Positions 54,701 to 64,000 of a stretch of DNA of 64,000 nucleotides are shown one piece after another. The notes under the pieces were generated by a model. The model had not been told where the DNA came from. It searched no databases and saw nothing but the letters and a program-made list of their open reading frames with translations. Numbering within the stretch: position 1 is the first letter of the stretch; the number at the start of each line of letters is the position of its first letter. Source of the DNA: Diogma glabrata (Eukaryota > Arthropoda > Insecta > Diptera > Cylindrotomidae); the NCBI GenBank assembly GCA_963693315.1, contig OY856186.1, positions 381,128,768 through 381,192,767 on the forward strand, written 5' to 3'. Made by a program: the position numbers and the translations under genes.

Positions 54701-54911
54701 GCCTTTTAAATGAAATGTTTGTTTTTCCATATGGTGCTTATAGTTTTTTATGAATCCCACCATTTATAAATCAATAGCTTTGAATATCCCAGATAACATG
54801 TTAAACGTTATCTTTTACTATACATTCAGAGATTAATACGGTATATTCACGATTAATTAACGAGCAGACCTGAAAACACACATTCTGAATAATGTAAAGG
54901 GAAAGTGATCT

Positions 54912-54986
54912 CCGTCGAGAATCGAAACCGGCTTCCTTGAGTTATAAGGCTACCTAGCGCCTTATCAACTGAGCTAAAACTGCGAC
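54912..54986 (-). repeat. tRNA-derived SINE head
   Basis: The minus strand reads GTCGCAGTTTTAGCTCAGTT, with an A-box-like TTAGCTCAGTTGATAAGG, and further on GGTTTCGATTC, a B-box-like motif, about 50 bases apart, as in a tRNA promoter. The stem pairing is imperfect and there is no proper anticodon arm, so it is a SINE head or tRNA pseudogene rather than a working tRNA. Confidence 0.65.
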
Positions 54987-54989
54987 AAT

Positions 54990-55460
54990 GTAAACCAAAC
55001 CACCAAAATGGAAAGATATAGAGGATAAAAACCACCAATTGTGATTAAAAAATCACAACTATTTTTTCTCATGTCTAAAAAACGTTTTTATTTTTGAACT
55101 TTTCGGTCGCAATAAAAGAACAATCTGTGCATCTATCTGTACAAATTTTATTGCAAAATTGGTCGCTATATCAGAAATGTCGTAATAACCGAAGTCGTTT
55201 TAACCGAATATTTTTATATAGGAACAAAGGCAAGTTCAACCATTACTTTGATTTTATGACGCTATAGGCGAAATGTCGTTATAACCGAGGGCGTTATAAG
55301 TGAATTTCACTGAACTTATAAATAAATATGTACATTTAGAGAGAAATCAAAATATTTTTTCATAGCAACCTATTTGAAGGGAAACCAAAATGAAACTTTT
55401 TTTCAAAAATTATTAATTACTCTAATTTATTATTAATACATTTAATGAAAAATAAAACGT
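54990..55460. other. Unassigned DNA inside the 11-kb element
   Basis: The stretch near 55140-55310 repeats the phrases GGTCGCTATATCAGAAATGT, CGTAATAACCGAAG and AATGTCGTTATAACCGAGGG, an imperfect duplication. No gene is seen. Confidence 0.4.
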
Positions 55461-55463
55461 TGT

Positions 55464-55587
55464 ACGCACCACTGTCGTTATAGATTTTAACGGCCGTCAG
55501 GCGATATGAATCCCTCGGGCCAGAGGCCCTTGGGCTGGTCATATCGCCGTCGGGCCGTTAAAATCCTTATAACAACCTTGGTACGTA
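55464..55587. repeat. Long palindrome with GC-rich tip
   Basis: ACGTTGTACGCACC.. and TTATAGATTTTAACGGCC on the left pair with GGCCGTTAAAATCCTTATAA and GGTACGT on the right, and GGCGATATGA pairs with TCATATCGCC inside. The tip is CCCTCGGGCCAGAGGCCCTT. The stem is more GC-rich than the surrounding DNA. Confidence 0.85.
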
Positions 55588-55918
55588 AATAGCTATTGTA
55601 TTTTCAAGTCAAGAGCTGGTCTTATTTTTAAAATTTCATGTAAGAACATGGGTGCTTGTAGTATATGTTGAAATTTTCAAACTGCTTTTTATTGGCAAAG
55701 TATAGTGGATGTTGATAGATTTATATTAAGATTTTTAAATAATTGATAGATAATTGTTGATAGATTTATATTAAGATTTTTAAATAATTGAAATTAAAGT
55801 AACTAAGTATGCTCTTTGTCATCAATATCCGATAATATGTTACCATCGAAAATCTGTAACTCCTAAGCGATTCGTCTAAACGTCGTAAATAGGAAAATAC
55901 AGTGTTTTCGATCAAAAC

Positions 55919-56375
55919 CTATCCAAATGTATACGATATTTGAAAGCCAATTGGTTCAACGAGCTTTGTCAATACTTTAAAATTAATGGCGTAGACACCT
56001 ATACTTTTTGCGGGCCAAATAGCTCGCTCACGAAGTCGCGCATGATTAGTGAAAATAACTTGTAAACCTCTAAATATACTTTCAATTAAAGCATCTTTGG
56101 TAGCCACCATATTGCAAAAATTGTTTGGAAAACGAATGCATTGTGTATTTTCTTGTAATTGAATTTATCCGTTTTAAATTTTGAGCAATTGTTCGTTGAA
56201 CGCTAATGCCAATTGATCATTTTGAAGATGATCACGCAAATTTATTGTAAGAGATAATCTACAAACACTTCGTAATATGTGTGATTCTTTCATCCGCATA
56301 TGTATCACGTGCGATGATCGGCAATATTTAACTGAAATCATCGGCCAGTAGCAGTCTCAAAAATGTATATTTTGA
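55919..56375 (-). pseudogene. Helitron-type PIF1 helicase fragment
   Basis: On the minus strand with a few stops I read LLLADDFS.ILPIIARDTYA near 56360 (the SGDFRQ.LPV..RG helicase motif), then RLSLTINLRDHLQNDQLALA, FPNNFCNMVATKDALIESIF, and ARLRERAIWPAKSIGVYAIN. These match, in order, the conserved blocks of PIF1-like helicases fused to Helitron Rep proteins (LT.NMR, ITFP.NFC, WL.ERAIL..KN..V..IN). The Rep nuclease part and the helicase N-terminal Walker motif are absent. It is a decayed Helitron remnant inside the 11-kb element. Confidence 0.8.
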
Positions 56376-56379
56376 AAAT

Positions 56380-57160
56380 CGCCGTTGCTGCTAAATAAAT
56401 TAGTAGTATAGTTAAAGTTTAGCTATAGTTCATTAAAGAAATCTGTAGTACCACAACAGAGATAAAACCTATTGTACGAATAGAAAAAATAAAAAAAAAC
56501 ATTTTGTAGGAATTGAAAAACCGATAGTTGGATTGGAATATATAACTGTATCAACTCATACTTTAAAATATATTAGCATATTTAAAAAGTTTACTCAAAA
56601 TCCAATATCAGAAACTGATGTTATCGAAGATTGAAATAAATAGGCAATCAAGAGACCTGCCCCACGCAACTTATCCTAATATCACCCCAAAATTAACCAG
56701 GTATTTGTCCTGCCAATACTCCATTCAATTCGAATGTGCAAATGTCATAAGCCGAAGCCATAAACCAAACTTTGCATTTATCAATATTTAATCCGAACAC
56801 AAACCCAGCGTTCTAGCTAAATCATACTAATATAAACTTTCTTAAATAAAAATACTTACAATGTAACAAAAAATCCCTCCATTATCATTTATCAATAACA
56901 ATGAAAACCATACAACTTTCCTAATCAACGCCAACAAAACCGCCAACCTCTCATTTATCAAAATTTATCCTAAACATATGCCCAAGCGTCTTAATTCAAA
57001 CATTTGAATATTAAGATTCTTTCTTAAAAGTAGTTGCAATGTAACATAATATCTCAATTATTAAAATCAATTCCAATCAAAACTCGAACTATCCTATGAC
57101 ACCAAAAGATCATAAACTTAAATGTATATTATTTTAAACTAAAAAAATATCAAAAAAACA
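56380..57160. other. Unassigned DNA inside the 11-kb element
   Basis: AT-rich with no intact frame. The block at 56650-57100 has two weakly similar halves containing AACAATGAAAAC and TCAATTCGAATG-like words; I could not establish a clear repeat. Confidence 0.35.
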
Positions 57161-57164
57161 ATTG

Positions 57165-57762
57165 ATTGAAATTGAAGATAAAATTTGTAAATAGTAAACA
57201 AAAAAAATATGTCCTTCAATGTTTAAAGGGAGTATTTACATGTATGTGTAAAAGAACTTTTTATTTTCTATCATATTTCTTTACGTGTATTTTACTTTTT
57301 TGTTTATTTACAAGTAACAAAATAAATAAAATTTGAAGTAGAAGAAAAGAGAAAAATTCTTTTTTTTTATTTTGTTTCTAAATATGTGTATTAAAAAGAT
57401 ACAAAACAGGCCAAAAAGAGAAACAAATATATATCTTATTCATTTGTTAAAATCTCAAATAGAATATTTGTATATTTCTTTATTTTTAAATTCTCTTACA
57501 CATTTTTGTGTTAAACGTTACTTCTCTAGTATTCTCTATGGTAATACTTTAAAATGAAAAAAATAGTTTTGAAAACTCTTTTAATTGATCAAATTAAATA
57601 AATGTTTTTAATTAAATTTATTTTCGAATTGGCTTCTATGTTGCTGTCAAAATAAGTATGCTAAACCATTTAGAATAGCCTTAAAATACTTATTTAAAAT
57701 GGCGGTGAATAAGTAAGTCTACATAAATAAGTTTCAAATAAGTCGTCGTTTAGAATACAGCC
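57165..57762 (-). repeat. Right terminal inverted repeat of the 11-kb element
   Basis: Inverted match of 46706-47190 (and of 49925-50125 further in), ending GAATACAGCC before the TAA duplication. Near the terminus both arms share ACTTATTTGAAACTTATTT and AGACTTACTTATT words. Confidence 0.85.
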
Positions 57763-57888
57763 TAAAAGCTTTTTTTCAAATAGAACAAAAGGTTATGGTG
57801 GATGTGCAATTTATGTTAAGTCTTCCATTTCAGCTGTTAAAGTGCATTAAGAAGGGTTTGAAAATAACAACTTTTTAGTTGTTAAACT
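57763..57888 (+). pseudogene. ORF2 endonuclease, segment B
   Basis: After the TAA duplication the frame of segment A continues: FFSNRTKGYGGCAIYVKSSI, SAVKVH, a stop, then EGFENNNFLVVKLHL. This is the GG.AIY(V) block of endonuclease domains. It stops at the next insertion (57886) and continues at 63598. Confidence 0.85.
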
Positions 57889-58128
57889 GCACCTTCTCCA
57901 ATTGTAATTCTGAAAGCGTCAATTTTAATTCAGATTAGTCAATTGTAATTCAGAAAGTGTCAATTTTAATTCGGAAAACGTCAATTGTATTTCATGTTAG
58001 TCAATTGTAATTCAGAAAACGTTAATTGTAATTCAGAAACAATAGTAGTTTAATCAATGACCCGACTGGAAATTAGTTCAGGGAACCCGGATTAAGATCA
58101 GATCCGGATCAGATTTTCCGTAATACGG

Positions 58129-58340
58129 CCATCTGATCATTTCCTGATCAGCGTACAGTACCGTTTCCCTTGATCCGGTTATCTGATCAGTTCCTGATCA
58201 GCGTACAGTACCGTTTCCCTTGATCCGGCTATCTGATCAGTTACTGATCAGCGTGCAGTACTTTATCCGTTGATCCGGCTATCTGATCAGTTACTGATCA
58301 GCGTGCAGTACTTTATCCGTTGATCCAGTCATACGATCAG
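58129..58340. repeat. 50-bp tandem repeat, about four copies
   Basis: CCTGATCAGCG or ACTGATCAGCG recurs at 58143, 58193, 58243 and 58293, each followed by TACAGTACC or TGCAGTACT and a TTGATCCGG(C/T)TATCTGATCAG block. Confidence 0.95.
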
Positions 58341-58518
58341 TTTCTGATCGAAAAAACTCATCTTATCCGATGTCCTGAACTGGATAATAATACAAAATTT
58401 AGTTTTTTACCTGATCCATTCTGTATATAATATATTGCTCATTAAACAATAAATTCGTTATTAATGGTATAACTGAATTATTATTTTGATTATATTATCG
58501 ACGTCATAATAGTACATT

Positions 58519-59157
58519 TACCCGAGCAGAAATTAGTTAGGGAAAACCTGAATACAGTCAGGTCGTGATCAGGGCCTGGTCAGTCCTACAAGGGCAATCT
58601 CTATTAGAGCAAGCTGATGTGGGCCTGTTTAGGGCCTGATTTAGAATACCCTTTTAGGGTTAACCTTATTTGAATACATCCGGCCCGGATCAGGTTTCTC
58701 GTATTTGACCCTTAGCTGAAATTTCAATTGGTTAAAATTCACTAGAGTATTATCCATTTTAGAAATATATAGGTAAAATCGTTTCATGTATATTTTAGTT
58801 ATAGCTTCTCGGCTGAAAGACTATAATAATAGTCATTAAGGTGGTATGTATGTTTTAAGTTTTTCCATTGTAATTTTTTTATTTTAATTTGATTAATTTA
58901 TGTATATAATATATAAATATATATCAGGGTCTGGTCCGGATATCCCAATCAGGGCCTGATCCGATTATCCCAATCAGGGTCTGATCCGGTAATCCCAATC
59001 AGGGTCTGATCCGGTAATCCCAATCAGGACCTGATAGGGTAAAAGCGTTACACTCATGAGCAGGGCCCAATCAGGCTGTGCTACCAATGCCTGATCCAGG
59101 TTAGGGCAAACTTGATCAGGGCCTTACTTGAGCCCTGACAAATTTCTGCTCGGGTAC
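58519..59157. mobile_element. Nested element with CCCGAGCAGAAATT ends
   Basis: ACCCGAGCAGAAATTAGTTA at the left pairs with the inverted right end ACCCGAGCAGAAATTTGTCA, and TA lies on both sides. A 25-bp array (AATCAGGGTCTGATCCGGTA units) spans 58924-59040. The ends resemble those of the enclosing element (CCCGACTNGAAATTAG), so the two are probably related families, one inserted in the other. Confidence 0.85.
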
Positions 59158-59159
59158 TT

Positions 59160-60630
59160 AACTTAAAATTTTTTTGTGCAAAAAATTTTCTCATTCTTCA
59201 CGAATTTTTAATAACTTTTTAAAAAGTTAATTACAATATACTTAACTGTAATAATTAACTGTAGACTGAATCTATTTAATTGTTTAATATTTTGTACTTA
59301 TAAGTACAAATTCATTGTAGAATCGAAAACAGCATTGTCAAACTTACAGTTGTGAGGGATCTTGCTTATTAACCTTAAAGCATATAATTTAAATTTTTAT
59401 CTTGCATCTCCTCTTTACTCAAGAATTTCCAAATGTTTTTTGTTAGCAGTAATTGGTGAAATACTTATTATGTTGCTCAAAAATTATTCTATTTGAAATA
59501 TGACAAGTGATCTAAAGCAGGTATGGGTGAAGTTAGTTTTCGAATCCAAACTTGGATCCATACCTTCATAAGAGCCTATGTGACAAAGAGTTTTATGATA
59601 CCATTGGAAAAATCATCAATAATGCCAAAACTTGGACTAAATAAAATAAAAATAAGAAATAATTAACAAACTTGCTGCACTCAGAAAAAAAAACGATGCG
59701 TTTGTTACTTATGCGCTATAGTAACTCCAAAATTGTAAACATAACGTACGTTTTTCTAAAATTTACTAGTGCAAAGTATTGATAATTTAAGTAATACTAT
59801 CCTGTGCCACGTTAATAAAGCAAAATTGGAATTGTAAAATTTTTGAAAATAAATTTACTACTGAAACAGTAAATTTAGAAAGATGAAAACAAAGTTACCT
59901 AATGGTCGTTACATTTACTTAACAATTTTGTAAAACATAACCGTCGAAAAATGCTAAATTTACATGGCAAATAGTGCTAAACATACTTATACACACGCGT
60001 ATATATAATCCACTATTTACCCAAAGAGATTAACTTAAGTATGCTGGAAATTGCTTATATGATACGTACTTTTTACTAAGGCATCTTTAAATTTACGTTT
60101 TCATAGTTTGAAAATTACGTATGACTTCGAGTATTAAAGTCATATAAAACGTAAATTTTACTTAAAATAATAGTAAAATTTACATATGTATAGCTGTCAA
60201 TTTATGCAGCACATGTTCTTACGTTTTGGCGTGGCGTTTTGTTTGTTTACTAATTTTGAGAGATATATGTATTTCTTTTTTTTTATTGTATTTTATGTTT
60301 TGCTCTATACCTAAAAATCTAGATTCAAAAAAATCTTTTTAGGGTGAAAACTCACTTTTTTTGACCAAATAAAACACGTAATGTCAAATAATAAATTGAT
60401 CTGAGAGCAAAAAATGTCAGAACAATGTTTTGGCAAAAAGAATTTGACATATATATAATTGTTATTTCTGTGTTACCTTAGTTACATTATTATTATTGTC
60501 GGAATAAATTTGAAATGTTTAGGTCTATATAATTTTAAAATAACTACAGTATCGATAAATTGAAATGCTGTGAAATTGAATTTTTATGAATAAAAAGGAA
60601 TCATTTTTATGTTATTTTAAAAAAATAATA
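59160..60630. other. Interior of the CCCGACT element, no gene
   Basis: AT-rich with TTTACT, AGTAAA and CGTAAATTTA words that recur in both orientations, but no usable ORF. Confidence 0.5.
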
Positions 60631-60639
60631 AAAATAAAT

Positions 60640-60800
60640 AGTGGTCAGTCTGTGAATCGAACCTTCGAACGTCCTAAACTTAAGCATCAACATAATATTC
60701 ATAAATAAATTGATGTAAATAATTATTTAGATAGACGAATAGTTAATGCTGCTGCCTTGCACACAGAGGTCTGGGGATTGAATCCGGGTTAAGTCCAAAA
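60640..60800. repeat. Two opposed tRNA-like promoter motifs (SINE remnants)
   Basis: On the minus strand near 60645-60685 GAAGGTTCGATTCACAGAC contains a B box (GGTTCGATTC). On the plus strand, near 60760-60790, GGGGATTGAATCCGGGTTAA contains another B-box-like motif, with a plausible A box about 40 bases upstream (near 60740). They lie about 100 bases apart in opposite orientation. Confidence 0.5.
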
Positions 60801-61329
60801 TAAATAATAATAATAAATAGCATTTTATCTTTACAGGGCCCTTCTTAACCGCTGTTAATCATTGCCGTGTATAAAATTCTCTCACCCTGAATTGATAAAA
60901 AAACGATTAATAATTGCAAAAAAACTAAATTTTTTTCATTCTTTTGGTGAGACAAGATGGTAGCATAATAGTAGCATAACAGCGCAAAATGTTTTACATG
61001 CTTTTAAGTAGATTTTACTTAGTCAATTTTGTTTAGTTTACTTATATATAGTTATAGTTTAAACTAAATATTATAAATAAACTATATTATAAGTAAACTA
61101 TATATTATATAGTTTACTAGCGGAGCTGGCTCAATTCGTACGTCATTTTCAGTTAAATTTACATATACTTTACGTTAAATAAGCTATCTTTTTTTTCTGA
61201 GTGTTTAAATTTATAAGCATTTGAAGTGTACTTGAAATTATGAAAAAAATTAAGGAAAAATGGTAATATTTTTTTCATTTATTTAATGACAAATTAATAT
61301 TTAAGAACAAAATTAATTCTAAACGTTTG

Positions 61330-61510
61330 AACGGATCTGGTATGGATCTCTTGACCAAACCGGACATGAAACTGTTGAATGGATCCGGCATGGATCTTTA
61401 AGATAGATCCGGAATAGATCTTTGAAATGGATCCGGAATGGATCTTTGAAATGGATCCGGAATGGATCTTTGAAATGGATCCGGCATGGATCATTTAAAC
61501 GGATCCTGTA
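61330..61510. repeat. 24-bp tandem repeat near the right end of the CCCGACT element
   Basis: Units GATCCGGAATGGATCTTTGAA repeat with a 24-bp period, the clearest being three to four in a row from 61410. Long minus-strand frames of Ser-Ile/His-Ser-Gly type result only from this repetition. Confidence 0.9.
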
Positions 61511-61636
61511 CGGATCCTGTACGGCGTGACGATTTTTCATCATGTCCGGATCAGGAGGCCTGATTCATCCCTGATCAGTCTTCAGGCAATCCTGATCCGG
61601 ATCGGACCCTATACTGATCTAATTTCTAGTCGGGGA

Positions 61637-61735
61637 GTGAATACTAAAGTAGTTTATTCTCAAGCAAAAGTTTAAAATTCAAGCGAGGCACGAGCGAGAA
61701 TTTTAGCTTGCGAGAGAATAAAATTCATTATTCAC
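61637..61735. repeat. Palindrome with GCGAGGCACGAGCGAG tip
   Basis: GTGAATAC and AGTTTATTCTCAAGC and AAAATTC on the left pair with GAATTTTAGCTTGCGAGAGA and ATTATTCAC on the right, with indels. The tip is GC-rich in an AT-rich setting, like the tips at 2389 and 27501. Confidence 0.7.
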
Positions 61736-62394
61736 GAATCGATTACAATACTTTACTCTCTGACAAAGAATTGTGTATTATAAAAAAAAAAAACATTTTC
61801 TTCAATTAAAACAATAAATCTTTATTGTTTTAATTGATAAATCAAATTTCTTAATAAAAAAACCCTGATGATAAAAAACGCCCTTCTCATACAATCAACC
61901 AAGTTCAACTCAACGAAATAAGATAATTTAAATTAAAATTTGATTTTTGAACAAAACTTATCAAAGCAATTGTGATTATAATTTTGAAAATAATTTTAAT
62001 GAAATCAAAACAATGTGACCAATTGGAATCATACCAATTGAATAATGATAACTTTTTTATAGGAAAATTTTCATTAACAATAGGTTAAGTTCATTAGGCT
62101 ATAGGTAAGAAAACAATACAATAATACATACTATTATTATGGAAAAACCATACAAATAAAGTTGATATAATTAAATGGAAGAGAATAAAACACATTTTAT
62201 TAACTTTATATTTTATTTTAATATTGCGAAAAATTGAGATGAAGATCCAGTATATACATGGTATTTCTTAGTATTTTTTTAAGGCGCCAGCTTGGTGAAC
62301 TGTACAACGTTGCACAGCACAAGCGCGATCACCCTCAGTTATGGTGTTTGTTGCATGATCTATGTATAATATCTTCCAAGTAGATTAATCTTTC

Positions 62395-62912
62395 TTACAT
62401 TACGTCAGAACCTGCAACGTTTGGAACACGAATGTTGCTTTTGGCATACGATTTTACTTTAGACCAAATATTCTCAATGGGATTTAGCATCGGAGGATAT
62501 AGTTCTAACTGCAAAAGAAAAGCTGGCGTACCATCGATCACTCTTTCGAATGACAAGGTGCGTTGTCTACACCAATCACAAAATCTACTAGTTGATTTCC
62601 CACATCTTGCCACTTTTGCATCAAAACAACTACCCCATCGTTTGCTAACTGGGCAGTAAATGAACTTGTTTTGTGTTTTATGTATACGGTTCCTGTAGTT
62701 GAAATTGCTCCAATTGAATGAGTGTTAGGACCTCTTGCTGCTGGAAGGTGTTGTACTGCTCCTTTCCCAACTCTTGCACGGTCTCTCGTTCGACGACAAA
62801 ACAAATTAAAATTTGTTTCATCCATCCAAACATCTCTTTTTCCTTGCTGTATGTACTTGTTCAAGGATTGTTCGTATTCAGCTCGTTTTGTTTCGTTCGC
62901 GTCAGAATTCAT
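62395..62912 (-). pseudogene. Tc1/mariner (IS630-type) DDE transposase remnant
   Basis: On the minus strand the first ORF (62912-62538) reads RDVWMDETNFNLFCRRT (first Asp of the triad in WxDETxF), and VDFVIGVDNAPCHS (second Asp in VIGVDNAPCH). The second (62613-62395, other frame) reads LELYPPMLNPIENIWSKVKS, with the YPPxLNPIExxW block bearing the last acidic residue. This is the DDE_3 layout of IS630-Tc1-mariner transposases. The N-terminal helix-turn-helix region is missing and a frameshift separates the two parts. It may belong to an old autonomous relative of the enclosing 5.7-kb element. Confidence 0.85.
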
Positions 62913-62929
62913 TGTAACAGGTTCAACGT

Positions 62930-63430
62930 GTAATTGTGTCCGTCAAATGACTAAAAATTACCAAAATGTAACTGACAAAAACATCATCTAATATCTGAAA
63001 TACAACCACTATTATATCCTTCAAATTACCAAACATAACCAAAACGTAACCGACACAAATACCATATAATAACTGAAATATTATAACGTAATTGTGCCCG
63101 TTAAATAGACTGAACTGAATCTGAAAATAACTGAAATAATAACCATACGAAGACTGAAATGTAACCGACACGGTCCTCGTTCGGTAACCCTTACCGCCTA
63201 TTGTCTGACCAAAATACTGTTACAAATCAGTTACGTTACCACTTGTGACCGATAACAGTTACCGGTAACATTTCGGTCTTTTTACGGTTACAAATAGTGA
63301 AATTGTTTGACGGGTTATGTGTCTATGGTCTGGTAATATAAAAACTCTACAACACAACTTTATGTCAATTATTTTTGCCAGTTTGTTCTTCTACATGCAC
63401 GGAACCCTCGGCGAGCAAATTTTATTCCAC
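62930..63430. other. Repetitive DNA of TAACCGACAC/TAACTGAAAT words
   Basis: Several loosely repeated phrases (AACTGAAATAATA, AAAATGTAACTGACA, AACGTAACCGACAC) and a short hairpin (CGGTAACATTTCGG) occur. No gene is seen. Confidence 0.45.
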
Positions 63431-63597
63431 TTTACCGGCTTTTATTTATTACAATTGACGTTTTCTGAATTACAATTGACGTTTTTTGAATTACAACAGA
63501 CGTTTTCTGACTGATTCTGATTGACTAATCTAAATTACCATTGAGGTTTTCTGAATTAACATTGACGCTTTCTGAATTACAATAAGAAAAGGTGTAG

Positions 63598-64000
63598 TGA
63601 AGGAGCAGATTTATTAAGTAACCATTTATAAATCTCCTGAATCTAATCTAAAAAATTTTTTGAATAAATTTGCATTGGTCTTAATGAATTCAAATAGTTA
63701 AATATTTGGAGATTTTAATATAAATTTACTCAACATTAATCTTCATGTTCACAGCTACATGGATGAAATATATTCACATGGCTTTATCCTTCTCAACAAA
63801 ATAAAAGAGAATTTTTCAACTCGCTCAGGACTAAATTCTTCATCAATCATTGATCATGTCATTACTGATCTTTTTAAGTTTCAGTTTGATATGTCTATTA
63901 TTGACTCCTTTCTCTCAGATCACAAGCAAATTATCCTTAATCTTGACAACACCCCGTCCAGAACAGAACAACAAATAAACAAAACGGTCTTAGATTACAA
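63598..64000 (+). pseudogene. ORF2 endonuclease, segment C, running off the window
   Basis: After the insertion, with frameshifts: SPESNLKNFLNKFALVLMNS, FGDFNINLLN (GDFN metal-binding motif near 63713), and ILLNKIKENFSTRSGLNSSS, IIDHVITDLFKFQ and FLSDHKQIILNL (Ser-Asp-His signature near 63915). This completes the endonuclease domain begun at 46540 and 57763. The reverse transcriptase should lie beyond the right edge. Confidence 0.85.

Larger units (their letters stand above)
46706..57762. mobile_element. 11-kb element with long terminal inverted repeats and TAA duplication
   Basis: Left end GGCTGTATTCTAAACCAAAA and, inverted, right end GGCTGTATTCTAAACGACGA. TAA is present on both sides (46703-46705 and 57763-57765); removing the element and one TAA rejoins the endonuclease reading frame. 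The inverted repeats extend, with gaps, for about 450 bp (46706-47190 and 57280-57762). A further inverted match (49925-50125 against 57165-57320) suggests one arm was itself rearranged. A 3-bp TAA target fits PIF/Harbinger, but no Harbinger transposase is seen inside. Contents include a 629-bp tandem array, Tigger and Helitron fragments and a SINE. Confidence 0.88.
58057..61636. mobile_element. Element with CCCGACTNGAAATTAG ends and GATC-rich subterminal tandem repeats
   Basis: CCCGACTGGAAATTAGTTCA at the left pairs with CCCGACTAGAAATTAGATCA inverted at the right. Next to the left end are four exact-period 50-bp repeats (58129-58340) around CTGATCAGCGTACAGTA; next to the right end are 24-bp repeats of GATCCGGAATGGATCTTTG (61330-61510). 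The subterminal arrays share TGATCC and CCGGATC words. No transposase ORF is seen, so it is non-autonomous. The superfamily is unknown to me. Confidence 0.8.
57886..63597. mobile_element. 5.7-kb element with ACACCTT..AATTGTAATTC inverted repeats
   Basis: The left end (CACCTTCTCCAATTGTAATT then GAAAGCGTCAAT) pairs with the inverted right end (CACCTTTTCTTATTGTAATT, GAAAGCGTCAAT). Each arm, about 160 bp, is built from several imperfect copies of CAATTGTAATTCAGAAAACG. The flanking retrotransposon ORF is interrupted. The element holds other insertions (58057-61636 with one nested), a SINE-like pair, a palindrome and a Tc1/mariner-type transposase remnant. No clear target duplication is seen. Confidence 0.75.

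Noticed and set aside
54912..54986. Functional tRNA gene
   Set aside because: A and B boxes are present but the anticodon arm and acceptor stem do not pair; better read as SINE head.
58129..58340. Regular repeat that might suggest a CRISPR array
   Set aside because: The units are contiguous 50-bp tandem repeats without unique spacers, in a eukaryotic transposon.
61294..61543. Minus-strand frames with repeated Ser-Gly-Ser-Ile-Ser-Lys-Ile-His units
   Set aside because: They are produced by the 24-bp tandem repeat near the element end.
62923..63171. 82-codon minus-strand frame upstream of the Tc1/mariner remnant
   Set aside because: It is made from repeated TAACTGAAAT-type words and lacks a helix-turn-helix pattern expected for the transposase N-terminus.

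Overview
The window is animal nuclear DNA, almost certainly from an insect: AT-rich, with short spliced introns of about 50-65 bp, and packed with insect-type transposons. Only two host genes are confidently recognised. They form a divergent pair in the middle of the first third: an LSM14/trailer hitch gene on the minus strand (15794-18411, seven or more exons) and cytochrome c1 on the plus strand (19205-20666, six exons, 309 codons). A third likely host gene on the minus strand (37742-38193) encodes a small secreted, acidic protein with a Ser-Gly run that looks like a glycosaminoglycan attachment site. The order and exact insect cannot be fixed from the sequence alone.

The rest is a transposon graveyard, often nested. 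1-3.2 kb: a small terminal-inverted-repeat element that carries only the N-terminal domain of a tyrosine-recombinase-like protein, with a hairpin just outside it. 3.2-3.9 kb: a solo gypsy-type LTR with a perfect 4-bp target duplication. 4-15 kb: copies of one I/Jockey-like non-LTR element (with a 2A-like motif and a PHD-like finger), interrupted by other non-LTR elements. 15.8-20.7 kb: the gene island. 21-24 kb: MITEs and an AT-rich minisatellite. 26.7-28.5 kb: a hAT element with an 8-bp target duplication, holding a second copy of the tyrosine-recombinase-domain element. 29.2-34.4 kb: a deleted gypsy element (minus strand) into which an intact hAT element (30475-32942, 493-aa transposase) has inserted, with an exact 8-bp duplication. 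A 200-base assembly gap follows at 34399-34598.

34.6-44 kb: a non-LTR 3' end, a second copy of the AT-rich minisatellite, the secreted-protein gene, a 3.2-kb foldback element and a MITE. 44.3 kb to the right edge is best read as one non-LTR retrotransposon (ORF1 with an FP-like C-terminal domain, ORF2 endonuclease) split by three large insertions: a palindromic foldback (44.6-46.4 kb), an 11-kb element with long terminal inverted repeats and a TAA duplication (46706-57762), and a 5.7-kb element (57886-63597) that itself holds further nested elements. The 11-kb element contains a 629-bp tandem array, a strong G-quadruplex tract, Tigger-like and Helitron-helicase fragments, a tRNA-derived SINE and a decayed spliced gene fragment.

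The most unusual signal is the pair of small elements at 1621-2335 and 27571-28368. Both have similar terminal inverted repeats, both encode only the core-binding domain of a tyrosine recombinase starting MSSSD, and both have just outside the 5' terminus a long palindrome whose tip is nearly the same (GAGGCGWAGYCGA, same orientation relative to the ORF) while the arms differ. Several other palindromes in the window have GC-rich tips of a similar style.
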